From RGIG5612 sp045546255 (GTDB taxonomy: Bacteria; Bacillota; Clostridia; Lachnospirales; Lachnospiraceae): DNA of 64,000 bases. This document shows, piece after piece, positions 57,170 to 64,000 of the stretch (position 1 is its first letter; the number at the start of each line of letters is the position of its first letter). The notes under the pieces were generated by a model that ran no database searches, had not been told where the DNA came from, and worked only from the letters and a program-made list of their open reading frames with translations. Location: NCBI GenBank assembly GCA_045546255.1, contig JAZQCK010000038.1, positions 8,614 through 72,613 of the forward strand, given 5' to 3'. Position numbers and translations under genes: made by a program.

Positions 57170-58909
57170 TTAAGGTTGTACCGGATACCGGTCGATTGGG
57201 ATTGGCTCATAACTGATCTTCATATCATCGCCATCCTTTTCAACCATGATCCATTTCAGCCAATTCGCATCATCATGATCCGGGAAGTCCTCACGAACCT
57301 GCCAGCCTCTTGTCTCCTCACGGATGAACGAAGTCCGGAAGAAGAGATCAGAGCTTAATACCATAGCCCGAAGTTCATTTACTTCAAAAAGTTCGTGAAC
57401 ATCACGAGCCTTGATATATGGCAGTGATTTTTGAATGCTGTGAACTTTCGTAAGAGAATCTGCAAGGCGATCTGCGCTCTTGTAGATCACGCGTCCCATG
57501 TCATTCATGATGTTATGGATACGGTCGAGCACTTCGCTCGGTGCAAAACCATCTGCATTATCAAGCGGTGCAAGGAATTCCGCCGTGTAGCGTTCAATTT
57601 GTTCCATGCTTGGCTCCTGAATCGGATCCGCACTCTTGATATCTTCCGCGATTGAAATGCCGCATTCCGTTCCTTCATATACGGTAATGGAAAGTCCACC
57701 GCCTCTTGTTCTTGTTGGTGGAGGAACTGCGCCGCCAAGGCAGGATCCTGTTGTGCAGGATTCTCCTGCTGCATAAAGGTTTTTAAGAGAAGTCTTAAAC
57801 CTATGATCAACCCAAATCGGGGAATGTTCGCCAATCAGCATCGGGACACATTCCACTTTTCCGAAATGTTCACCCTCGCTGGTATTTGCAATCAGCTCTC
57901 CCCAGAATTTATCGTTTTTCGGACGATCAAACAGTTCTGTTGAGAAAAAGATTTTTGCACGGGAATCTGATTTCTCGTGAAGGTTTTCCTCTTCCCGATA
58001 TTCAATCGGCCCATTACCGGCAACCATGTTCTTATACCAGGAAGAAATCGTTCTCGGCTCAACGTCTGAATCCTGCGGACGTCTGCAGCCAAGGCCAATG
58101 TTTTCACCTTTGCTGTTATATAAGGCAACTTCTGCACCTAAAACGGCTTCGAAGTTATGTGGTGATGTCCACTGTGTAAAAGTTCCGAATTCACAGTTTG
58201 CCATCTTTGCTCCTGCTCTCCATGCAGCAAGGATTCCTTCTCCTCTTCCGCCGCCCCACATCGGAGCCATTCTCCAGTTTTGGTTTCCGGTGCAGATTGC
58301 AGTGATTCTGGACGAAAAGATTACGCGTTCCATGGTGTCGAGCTTAAATCCCATCGCACCGATTACTGCATCATCTTTTGTCAAAAGGTCTGTAAATCCA
58401 ACACGGTCTACAATGCGGATACCAAGTTTTTCCGCATATTTTCTGACATAGAGCATGTAGTCATTGTCGATACCAGCAATGACCCATGGAAGCGGGCTTT
58501 CAATCTCGATCGGCTTTCCGTTTTCGTCATATCCGTCAAACTGTCCACCCCATGACACAACATCAACTTTGCCGCTGATCTTGGAAAATTTTCCGCCGGA
58601 CCATTTGTCAAGGCGTTCCACATTAAGTTCTGTCTTTGACGCATAGTCAAGAAATACTTCCTGATCATTCAGATAATCTCCATTGTATTTCACATGGAAT
58701 TCCAGAAATTCTTCCGGAGTAAATTGATGATTCAACGTCAGCATCATACAGGCCCCACGGTTTGCTTTGCCTGAATAGCCGGAAGTGTATTTTTCAACAA
58801 TAAGAATATCCGCATCCGGATTTTCTTCTTTTGCCTGAATCGCAGTGGAAAACCCGGCAAGTGAACCGCCCAGGATTAATACATCGCAGCTATACCTTGA
58901 TTCTTTCAT
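57170..58909 (-). CDS. AprA-like FAD-dependent oxidoreductase
   Basis: 579 residues. N-terminal FAD loop D-V-L-I-L-G-G-S-L-A-G-F and G-Y-S-G-K-A-N-R-G-A near 47; later A-A-G-E-S-C-T-T-G near 395 and a helical C-terminal domain. The whole resembles the fumarate-reductase/APS-reductase alpha group, and like AprA it is paired with a small bicluster ferredoxin (58906-59178, overlapping start). Since no sulfate genes are here, it more likely reduces or oxidises an organic C=C or ring, taking electrons from the ferredoxin. Confidence 0.82.
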   Translation of the reverse strand: MKESRYSCDVLILGGSLAGFSTAIQAKEENPDADILIVEKYTSGYSGKANRGACMMLTLNHQFTPEEFLEFHVKYNGDYLNDQEVFLDYASKTELNVERLDKWSGGKFSKISGKVDVVSWGGQFDGYDENGKPIEIESPLPWVIAGIDNDYMLYVRKYAEKLGIRIVDRVGFTDLLTKDDAVIGAMGFKLDTMERVIFSSRITAICTGNQNWRMAPMWGGGRGEGILAAWRAGAKMANCEFGTFTQWTSPHNFEAVLGAEVALYNSKGENIGLGCRRPQDSDVEPRTISSWYKNMVAGNGPIEYREEENLHEKSDSRAKIFFSTELFDRPKNDKFWGELIANTSEGEHFGKVECVPMLIGEHSPIWVDHRFKTSLKNLYAAGESCTTGSCLGGAVPPPTRTRGGGLSITVYEGTECGISIAEDIKSADPIQEPSMEQIERYTAEFLAPLDNADGFAPSEVLDRIHNIMNDMGRVIYKSADRLADSLTKVHSIQKSLPYIKARDVHELFEVNELRAMVLSSDLFFRTSFIREETRGWQVREDFPDHDDANWLKWIMVEKDGDDMKISYEPIPIDRYPVQP

Positions 58910-59178
58910 TTCGACACCTCCTTCAGATGCTGATACTGATTGGCTGCACCAATCGCCACGGTCTCTCTCGGGAAGCGGAAGGTCTCATAGCTCGGGAATA
59001 CCTTGATCGCACGGACCGGACAGTTTACAGCACAGTAATTGCACTGCATGCAGTCCTGTGGATATTTGATCACTGGCTGTTTCTTCTCCTCGTCCCATCT
59101 GATCACGTCAATAAAACACGCTTTAAAACAGACCTTGCAGCCTATGCAGAGTGTTCTGTTTACAATGATCTTATTCAT
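58906..59178 (-). CDS. 4Fe-4S ferredoxin, AprB-like partner of the flavoprotein
   Basis: 90 residues from the ATG at 59178 (AAAGGAG upstream). Two clusters: C-I-G-C-K-V-C-F-K-A-C and C-M-Q-C-N-Y-C-A-V-N-C-P, then a C-terminal tail that could embrace the flavoprotein. Overlaps the flavoprotein start (ATGA), indicating one complex. First gene of the minus-strand catabolic operon. Confidence 0.88.
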   Translation of the reverse strand: MNKIIVNRTLCIGCKVCFKACFIDVIRWDEEKKQPVIKYPQDCMQCNYCAVNCPVRAIKVFPSYETFRFPRETVAIGAANQYQHLKEVSK

Positions 59179-59274
59179 TGTGCTTCTCCTTTCTTGTTTA
59201 TCTGCTTTTTCCAACTTTTTTCATTACAAAATCCCTTTTTCATATACCCCTTTGCCTTTGAAGGCATAAAAAGA

Positions 59275-59307
59275 ACACGGATTCTAAGTAAACCTTATCA
59301 TCCGTGT
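59275..59307 (-). terminator. Terminator between the PucR genes and the catabolic operon
   Basis: ACACGGAT/ATCCGTGT stem followed on the minus strand by TCTTTTTAT; separates regulator and operon transcripts. Confidence 0.6.
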
Positions 59308-59372
59308 TTCAAAAACAACTATGTGCGATTATTGAAGAAAATAACTTTTTCTTGAAAAAAAATCCAGTGACC

Positions 59373-60551
59373 TTATTCCGTGTGTCGGATCAGACTGAGG
59401 TAAAGATCAAAGAGAGAAGCCGAACAAAATTTGTAGCCGCTTAAGAGCTTTTCGACCTGAGCCAGGCGCTGATTCACCGTGTTCACATGTACATTCAGTT
59501 CTATTGCGGTAGCTTTAATACTTTGCTTGTTTTCCAGGTAAGACATCACTGTTCTGCAAAGCTGCGTGCCATGTTCACTATCATATTCCATCAGCATGAA
59601 AGCCGCCGGGTGGACCATATCATTAAAAGAATGCTCGCTCCTTCCTTTTTGGAGGATAAATGCATGCATTCTTTCTTCCATAAAGACCAGGGGATGCGTT
59701 TCATCTGCAAGACTCAAAGCAATATCGGCTTGTCCGGCACTGTCGTATAGTGTATAAACATCTCCTTTGTTCCGATATCCGACGCCGGCATACAAATAGT
59801 ATGTTTCCAACAAATCAAAAAATGCATCCCGTACCGGTTCTACATTGCAAAAACTGATAACCCGGAGGATCCCTTCCTCGGAAACATACAAATCTGTATC
59901 AAGCAATCTGCAGATTTCCGCTCTGGCATCACGGGAAATTGCATTTGCCTTGGACCGATTCCGGTATGCTATTGAATAAACGCAGAACCCTCTCTTTTGT
60001 TTTTTAAATAGATCTTTCAGTAATTTCAGTTCTTCCGGTTTCACATCACCTTGATTGATCATCTGTTTCAGAATTGCATTGATTCCTCCGGCTCCGCAAA
60101 AATCTTCATCGTTATTGAGCTCAAAAAGCAGCTTCAAACTTTTCGTAATTATTTTTGCAGATTGAAGATCGGCTTCTTCATGCGGTCTGTTGACAGCAAG
60201 GATACTCAAGTATCCGGTACGATTTCCATGAATTCTGATCGGTGTCAGAAGCGCTTCATATTTATCCTCTTTAAAGGATTCTTTTTTACGGAGGATCACA
60301 GGCTCGTCATCATCTTCCACCGTACTCATTTGTTCATGCACAGTTTGTTTTTCCGCGCCTTTCATACTACCGGTTCTTGAAATCAAACTGTCCTCCGGCA
60401 TCCCGGAAGAAACATATTTGATATCCAGGTCAATACGACCGACAGCCATTGGGTTACCTACAAGTTCTTCTGCAGTGTTTAAAACGTCAGAAACCTGTGC
60501 CCTCTGATACACCATATTTAATAATATTTTTGACAGATTTCCAAAATCCAT
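59373..60551 (-). CDS. PucR-type transcriptional regulator
   Basis: 392 residues. The C-terminal HTH (about 335-390; I-K-A-T-A-I-E-L-N-V-H-V-N-T-V-N-Q-R-L) is of the PucR/CdaR HTH_30 type; the N-terminal part (about 30-150) is a GAF-like sensory domain. These regulators respond to small metabolites in catabolic pathways. Start overlaps the stop of the second regulator gene (TAATG), so the pair is co-translated. Confidence 0.8.
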   Translation of the reverse strand: MDFGNLSKILLNMVYQRAQVSDVLNTAEELVGNPMAVGRIDLDIKYVSSGMPEDSLISRTGSMKGAEKQTVHEQMSTVEDDDEPVILRKKESFKEDKYEALLTPIRIHGNRTGYLSILAVNRPHEEADLQSAKIITKSLKLLFELNNDEDFCGAGGINAILKQMINQGDVKPEELKLLKDLFKKQKRGFCVYSIAYRNRSKANAISRDARAEICRLLDTDLYVSEEGILRVISFCNVEPVRDAFFDLLETYYLYAGVGYRNKGDVYTLYDSAGQADIALSLADETHPLVFMEERMHAFILQKGRSEHSFNDMVHPAAFMLMEYDSEHGTQLCRTVMSYLENKQSIKATAIELNVHVNTVNQRLAQVEKLLSGYKFCSASLFDLYLSLIRHTE

Positions 60552-61786
60552 TATCTCTTAATATCCCTTAGATGATTTTCCATTTCATTACACTGACTTT
60601 CAAAACTCGGATAGAGAAGGCACAGGATCTTAATGGAGAAGAACAAAGTCTGTGCTTTTGTTCGAAACGATTTTTGCACAAGCGTTTCGAATTCCCGGAT
60701 ATAAGTTTTTGCCGTATTATAGCTGACACCAAGAAGTTCTGCGATTTCCGCACAGTTTCCGTAACATAACAGGTATGCATATAACACTTTCGTATATTCC
60801 GTTCCGGCTTGCAGATCCCTTGCATACATTTCTTTAACTTCCGGCAAGCAAAGGTTCTGTAAAGTCTGCGTTGAAAACCCGGCTAGAATATACTCCATAA
60901 CGAACAGCTCAAAGAAACAGATTGCACGCACATTTTCTCTTGATGCAAGCATCTCAGTAATATCTCTCGCTTCTCTATATTGTCCCATCAAAACATAGAA
61001 TTTGTGGGCGGGAGGACAAATACAGAAACGGGCGCCTGACTTTTGAAAGACTTTTTCAGCCTTTAAAAGGTTTGTAGTTCCCCGCATAACCTGATGATGA
61101 TCTGTTACAAGAACAACGATATGAGTCCCCCGGTCAAGTAAAAATGATCCAGGGAAAAGGTCCTCTGTAATACGGCGGCACAGTTCTTTTCGGATATCAC
61201 GATTTTGTTCCACGAGACGCCCGACCATGATGCATAGCGGTTTATCTTTTTGCAGATGGATTCCAAGCAGGCTGGCTCGCGCCTGAATCTGATCTTCATT
61301 GTCTGTTTTTCTATCGAGCAGATCGCGCAAAAAAACTTCTCTGCTGTCAAGGTGATGCTCTGCAATTCTGTATACAATGGAAACTGCTTTCAAGAATTCA
61401 CAAAATGCCAATTTCGCCTCTTTCAGCTGTTCGGTTTTCACAAATACAACTGCCAGAATCTTTTCATCTTTCACCTGAACGCCTGCCGCCAGAAGCGAAA
61501 GCGTTTTGTCTGAAATAAATCGGAGGATTGGCTGCCTGCTTTCAAGCGCTTCTCTTGCGAATTCATCAACTGCTTCTACAGGAAGTCTTCCGTCAAATAG
61601 ATAAGTTCGGACCCAGGGTATCTCATCCGCGACCTGTCCGAGTGCTTTTGAAGTAATCTTAAAAAACTGACTGTTTGTCAGAAATACCGGCCATTGCGTT
61701 TCCTGATACCATAAAGCAGTCAGTTCATAGAACTGCATCTCATCTTCGATATTCAAAAGAAGTTTTTCGCTGAAATCTTCAAACAT
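60551..61786 (-). CDS. Second PucR-like transcriptional regulator
   Basis: 411 residues, the same layout as its neighbour: a sensor half (about 1-160), a middle domain, and a C-terminal HTH (C-A-E-I-A-E-L-L-G-V-S-Y-N-T-A-K-T-Y). The two are distant paralogues and may form heteromers. No ribosome site is obvious at the ATG. It is divergent from the SLC13-type carrier gene across 186 bases. Confidence 0.75.
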   Translation of the reverse strand: MFEDFSEKLLLNIEDEMQFYELTALWYQETQWPVFLTNSQFFKITSKALGQVADEIPWVRTYLFDGRLPVEAVDEFAREALESRQPILRFISDKTLSLLAAGVQVKDEKILAVVFVKTEQLKEAKLAFCEFLKAVSIVYRIAEHHLDSREVFLRDLLDRKTDNEDQIQARASLLGIHLQKDKPLCIMVGRLVEQNRDIRKELCRRITEDLFPGSFLLDRGTHIVVLVTDHHQVMRGTTNLLKAEKVFQKSGARFCICPPAHKFYVLMGQYREARDITEMLASRENVRAICFFELFVMEYILAGFSTQTLQNLCLPEVKEMYARDLQAGTEYTKVLYAYLLCYGNCAEIAELLGVSYNTAKTYIREFETLVQKSFRTKAQTLFFSIKILCLLYPSFESQCNEMENHLRDIKR

Positions 61787-61972
61787 GATATGTGACTTTT
61801 TTTAGAAAACAGGTTTACAGAAAGAAGAAAATCACTATACAAGAGCTTATTCCTGTTCCCATATAATAATTAAAACGGTATTGGATGATGTGGAGTCTGT
61901 TATTACATGACTCAATGTCATCTTATAAACTATCTTATTAAAACAAATATTTTTGTCAAGTGGAGACTAGCA

Positions 61973-63358
61973 ATGAAAAAAAGCAGGATTGTCGGATTGA
62001 GCATAGGAATAATTGTTGCCCTTGTAATACATTTTCTTCCGATATCAGGAATCACGCGAAATGGACAGGATGCACTTGCCCTCACTTTAATGACAATAAT
62101 CTTCTGGGTCTTTAACGTAGCCCATAATGGTTTTGTTGCACTATTATATTGTGCACTTGTCATTCTGCTGAATGTAAGTGAACCTTCGGTTGTTTTTGCA
62201 AGCTGGTTGAAGCCCACTTTTTGGATGGTGATCGCTTCTTTCTTACTGGCTGCAGCTGCAAACAATTCCGGAATTACAGAGAGAATTGCGAATCTGATCT
62301 CCGAGAAATTGATTCGCGGCTATAAAAGTCTGATCATCACTATAGCAATCCTGAATGTGATCTTGGCCGTTCTGATTCCGAACGTATTCCCTCGAAGTTT
62401 TCTTGTCTACTCTATTGTAAAACGAATCTGCCAAGCCACAAATGCTACCGATCAGGATACACTTTATTGCGGTTTTGCTTCTTTTGCACTGGCAATGCCA
62501 TCCATTTTAATCTTCTTAACAGCCGATTCATCACTGAACTTTTTACTTTTAAGTTTCGGCCCGGAAACAGGCATCAGCTGGCTTGGCTGGTTTATACAAA
62601 ACGGTATCCCTGCACTGATAGCAATGGCAATCGAGGTTATCCTGATCATACTTCTCTTTCCGGCCTCTAAAGGCAGTTTTAATGTGGACAAAGAGCTCTT
62701 CCGGGCTCGTCATAGAGAAATGGGGAAACTTTCCGGAAAAGAAATCCGTTCGATTATATGGCTTGTTCTATTAGTTATTTTCTGGCTAACAGACAGTATA
62801 CATGGCATCGATACAAGTTATGGGACAGTATTGGCAGTTATGCTGATGACGCTGCCCGGAATCGGTGACCTTGTCACCTTCGATGATTGGAAAAGCATTC
62901 CAATCGGACTTCTCTGTTTCCTTACAGGGTGCATGGCAATCGGTGCCGTCGGAAGCGCCTCCGGTATGAACGACTGGATCGCAGCTACCATTATGCCTAC
63001 TTCGTTCCCTCAAAGTCCGATCTTACTGGCGCTCTTCATTTCAGTTGTTGTCATGCTTCTTCACCTTCTGATCGGAAGTACCGTTACAATCATGTCTGTT
63101 GCTGCACCAATCATGCTGAGCTTTACAGCCGAAATGAACATTAACCCAATCTGTGTGCTCTTCCTGATCTACAATGCGCTGTTGCTTCAATACTTCTTTA
63201 CCTTCCAGCAGCTGACGCTAACTGCCGGTGTTGATCTAGTTGGGTACAAAACAAAACATACTGCAAAAATGGGTGGACCATTAGTTGCAGTTGCCTTGTT
63301 TATCAACTGTATTGTTTGTATCGGTTGGTGGAGCCTTACAGGGTTTCTTCATTCGTGA
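61973..63358 (+). CDS. SLC13/DASS-type anion transporter
   Basis: 461 residues from the ATG at 61973 (GTGGAG upstream); the frame extends to 61907 without support. About 11-12 membrane segments; the family S-N-T/S-x-T-type motifs appear as A-N-N-S-G-I-T near residue 95 and I-G-S-T-V-T-I near 365. DASS carriers move di- or tricarboxylates or sulfate with sodium. Divergent from the PucR genes, it may import the substrate for the island. Confidence 0.82.
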   Translation: MKKSRIVGLSIGIIVALVIHFLPISGITRNGQDALALTLMTIIFWVFNVAHNGFVALLYCALVILLNVSEPSVVFASWLKPTFWMVIASFLLAAAANNSGITERIANLISEKLIRGYKSLIITIAILNVILAVLIPNVFPRSFLVYSIVKRICQATNATDQDTLYCGFASFALAMPSILIFLTADSSLNFLLLSFGPETGISWLGWFIQNGIPALIAMAIEVILIILLFPASKGSFNVDKELFRARHREMGKLSGKEIRSIIWLVLLVIFWLTDSIHGIDTSYGTVLAVMLMTLPGIGDLVTFDDWKSIPIGLLCFLTGCMAIGAVGSASGMNDWIAATIMPTSFPQSPILLALFISVVVMLLHLLIGSTVTIMSVAAPIMLSFTAEMNINPICVLFLIYNALLLQYFFTFQQLTLTAGVDLVGYKTKHTAKMGGPLVAVALFINCIVCIGWWSLTGFLHS

Positions 63359-63402
63359 CTCGCGCCTCTCCAAACAGAAGAAAAAAACTATGTCGGAAAC
63401 TT

Positions 63403-63693
63403 TTATTCTGGTGTTCCTTTATAGTCCTTAATCCCACCAATACTCTTTACATGCAGGTATCCCATCTTCTTAAGGATGGAAGCGGCTCTCATGCTTCTTG
63501 TGCCCCGAAGGCAATATAGGAACAGCGACGCATTCTTATCAAAAGATGCGCTTTGAATATTCGACAGCGGAAGATTGACCGCACCCGGAATATGGCCGGC
63601 GGCAAACTCATCCGCTTCTCTCACGTCGACTAATACAGCGCCATCAGTGGCTTTATACTCTTCGATTCCCTTGTTGATATTCGCAAATAACAT
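63403..63693 (-). CDS. Rhodanese-like domain protein
   Basis: 96 residues, a single rhodanese domain: V-D-V-R-E-A-D-E-F near residue 22, H-I-P-G-A-V-N-L-P near 33 and active-site loop Y-C-L-R-G-T-R-S near 60 with the sulfur-carrying Cys. Transfers sulfur to a thiophilic acceptor. 15 bases before the MazG-like gene stop on the same strand. Confidence 0.87.
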   Translation of the reverse strand: MLFANINKGIEEYKATDGAVLVDVREADEFAAGHIPGAVNLPLSNIQSASFDKNASLFLYCLRGTRSMRAASILKKMGYLHVKSIGGIKDYKGTPE

Positions 63694-63707
63694 GGTTTTC
63701 TTTTCTT

Positions 63708-64000
63708 TTACAGCTGATCGTATTTATCAGCTCTGCCCTTAGCTTTTTCTACCGGGTACTTTTCCTCGTTCCGAGTCATCTTGGCATTCACGATCTCGTC
63801 TTCATCCAGGCCAAGCTTATCCAGCATATTTCGGCAGTAGACAAGCACATCCGCAAGTTCTTCTTTCACATGCTCTATATCAAAATTCTCATCATCCCAC
63901 TGAAAACACTCCAAAAGCTCATTTGCTTCAATGGAGATCGACTTTGCAAGATTCGCAGGAGAATGGAACTGGTCCCAATCCCTGTCCTCTGAAAATTTTC
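63708..64000 (-). CDS. MazG-like nucleotide pyrophosphohydrolase (partial, N-terminus off window)
   Basis: The last 97 codons or so are present; the frame runs to the right edge. D-W-D-Q-F-H-S-P near the edge, S-I-E-A-N-E-L-L-E-C-F-Q-W and E-E-L-A-D-V-L-V-Y provide the E-x-x-E and E-x-x-D metal sites of the all-alpha NTP pyrophosphatase fold (MazG/dCTPase-like). It removes pyrophosphate from (d)NTPs, probably as housecleaning. Confidence 0.8.
   Translation of the reverse strand, partial: KFSEDRDWDQFHSPANLAKSISIEANELLECFQWDDENFDIEHVKEELADVLVYCRNMLDKLGLDEDEIVNAKMTRNEEKYPVEKAKGRADKYDQL

Overview
The window reads as a chromosomal segment of an anaerobic, low-to-mid GC Bacillota, most likely class Clostridia and gut-associated. 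The evidence is: strong AGGAGG ribosome sites; HrcA/CIRCE heat-shock control; many 4Fe-4S and flavin enzymes; a phosphotransacylase plus butyrate-kinase pair; OFA-type MFS carriers; and small families typical of Clostridia (C_GCAxxG_C_C, TIGR04076, DUF2804, DUF3990). I see no rRNA, tRNA, CRISPR array, phage block or transposase gene. Both ends cut genes: a nucleoside deoxyribosyltransferase on the left and a MazG-like pyrophosphohydrolase on the right.

Layout. 0-9.7 kb is mostly minus strand: NlpC/P60-like, VWA, redox Cys protein, macro domain with zinc ribbon, small membrane proteins, SGNH hydrolase, ThpR, a FeMo-cofactor-domain/FKBP fusion, MBL hydrolase and a VanX-like lipoprotein. 9.9-14.9 kb is a plus-strand L-arabinose operon (isomerase, FGGY kinase, 4-epimerase, esterase). 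15-24 kb holds Hsp20 with a textbook CIRCE, an Fe-S aldo/keto reductase, an Fe-S protein with a Crp/Fnr regulator and a well-placed operator between them, a type-B carboxylesterase, TcdA, LarE and a nitroreductase. 24-31 kb suggests plant-aromatic chemistry: a UroD-like methyltransferase, MFS carriers, an ene-reductase and LysR regulators. 31-46 kb is a patchwork of small genes, broken genes (RhuM/Fic, peptide deformylase, GNAT and other remnants), interspersed hairpin repeats and toxin cassettes. 47.7-63.4 kb is a coherent catabolic island. It has a plus-strand trio (DUF6282, ACMSD-type amidohydrolase, SDR), then an eight-gene minus-strand run (ferredoxin, AprA-like flavoprotein, DAPG/phloretin-hydrolase-like protein, ACP-like protein, CocE-type hydrolase, phosphotransacylase, butyrate kinase, MFS carrier), two PucR-type regulators and a divergent SLC13-type carrier.

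Most interesting signals. (1) A dispersed family of compact type I toxin-antitoxin cassettes (about 6.2, 34.5 and 44.2 kb, plus a deletion derivative at 44.8 kb). All three main copies have the same convergent antisense promoter (TTGACT, 17 bp, TATTAT), a 26-38 residue hydrophobic peptide, a shared hairpin terminator and sequences able to mask the toxin ribosome site. (2) The 47.7-63.4 kb island, which looks like an undescribed anaerobic route from an acylated or aromatic substrate to an acyl-CoA cashed in for ATP by the transacylase/kinase pair. (3) 105-bp tandem hairpin repeats at 36.0-36.4 kb and REP-like hairpins at 41-46 kb, one of which sits at the breakpoint of a truncated peptide deformylase gene. 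(4) Several very small genes (19 to 56 codons) with excellent ribosome sites that ordinary gene calling would miss.
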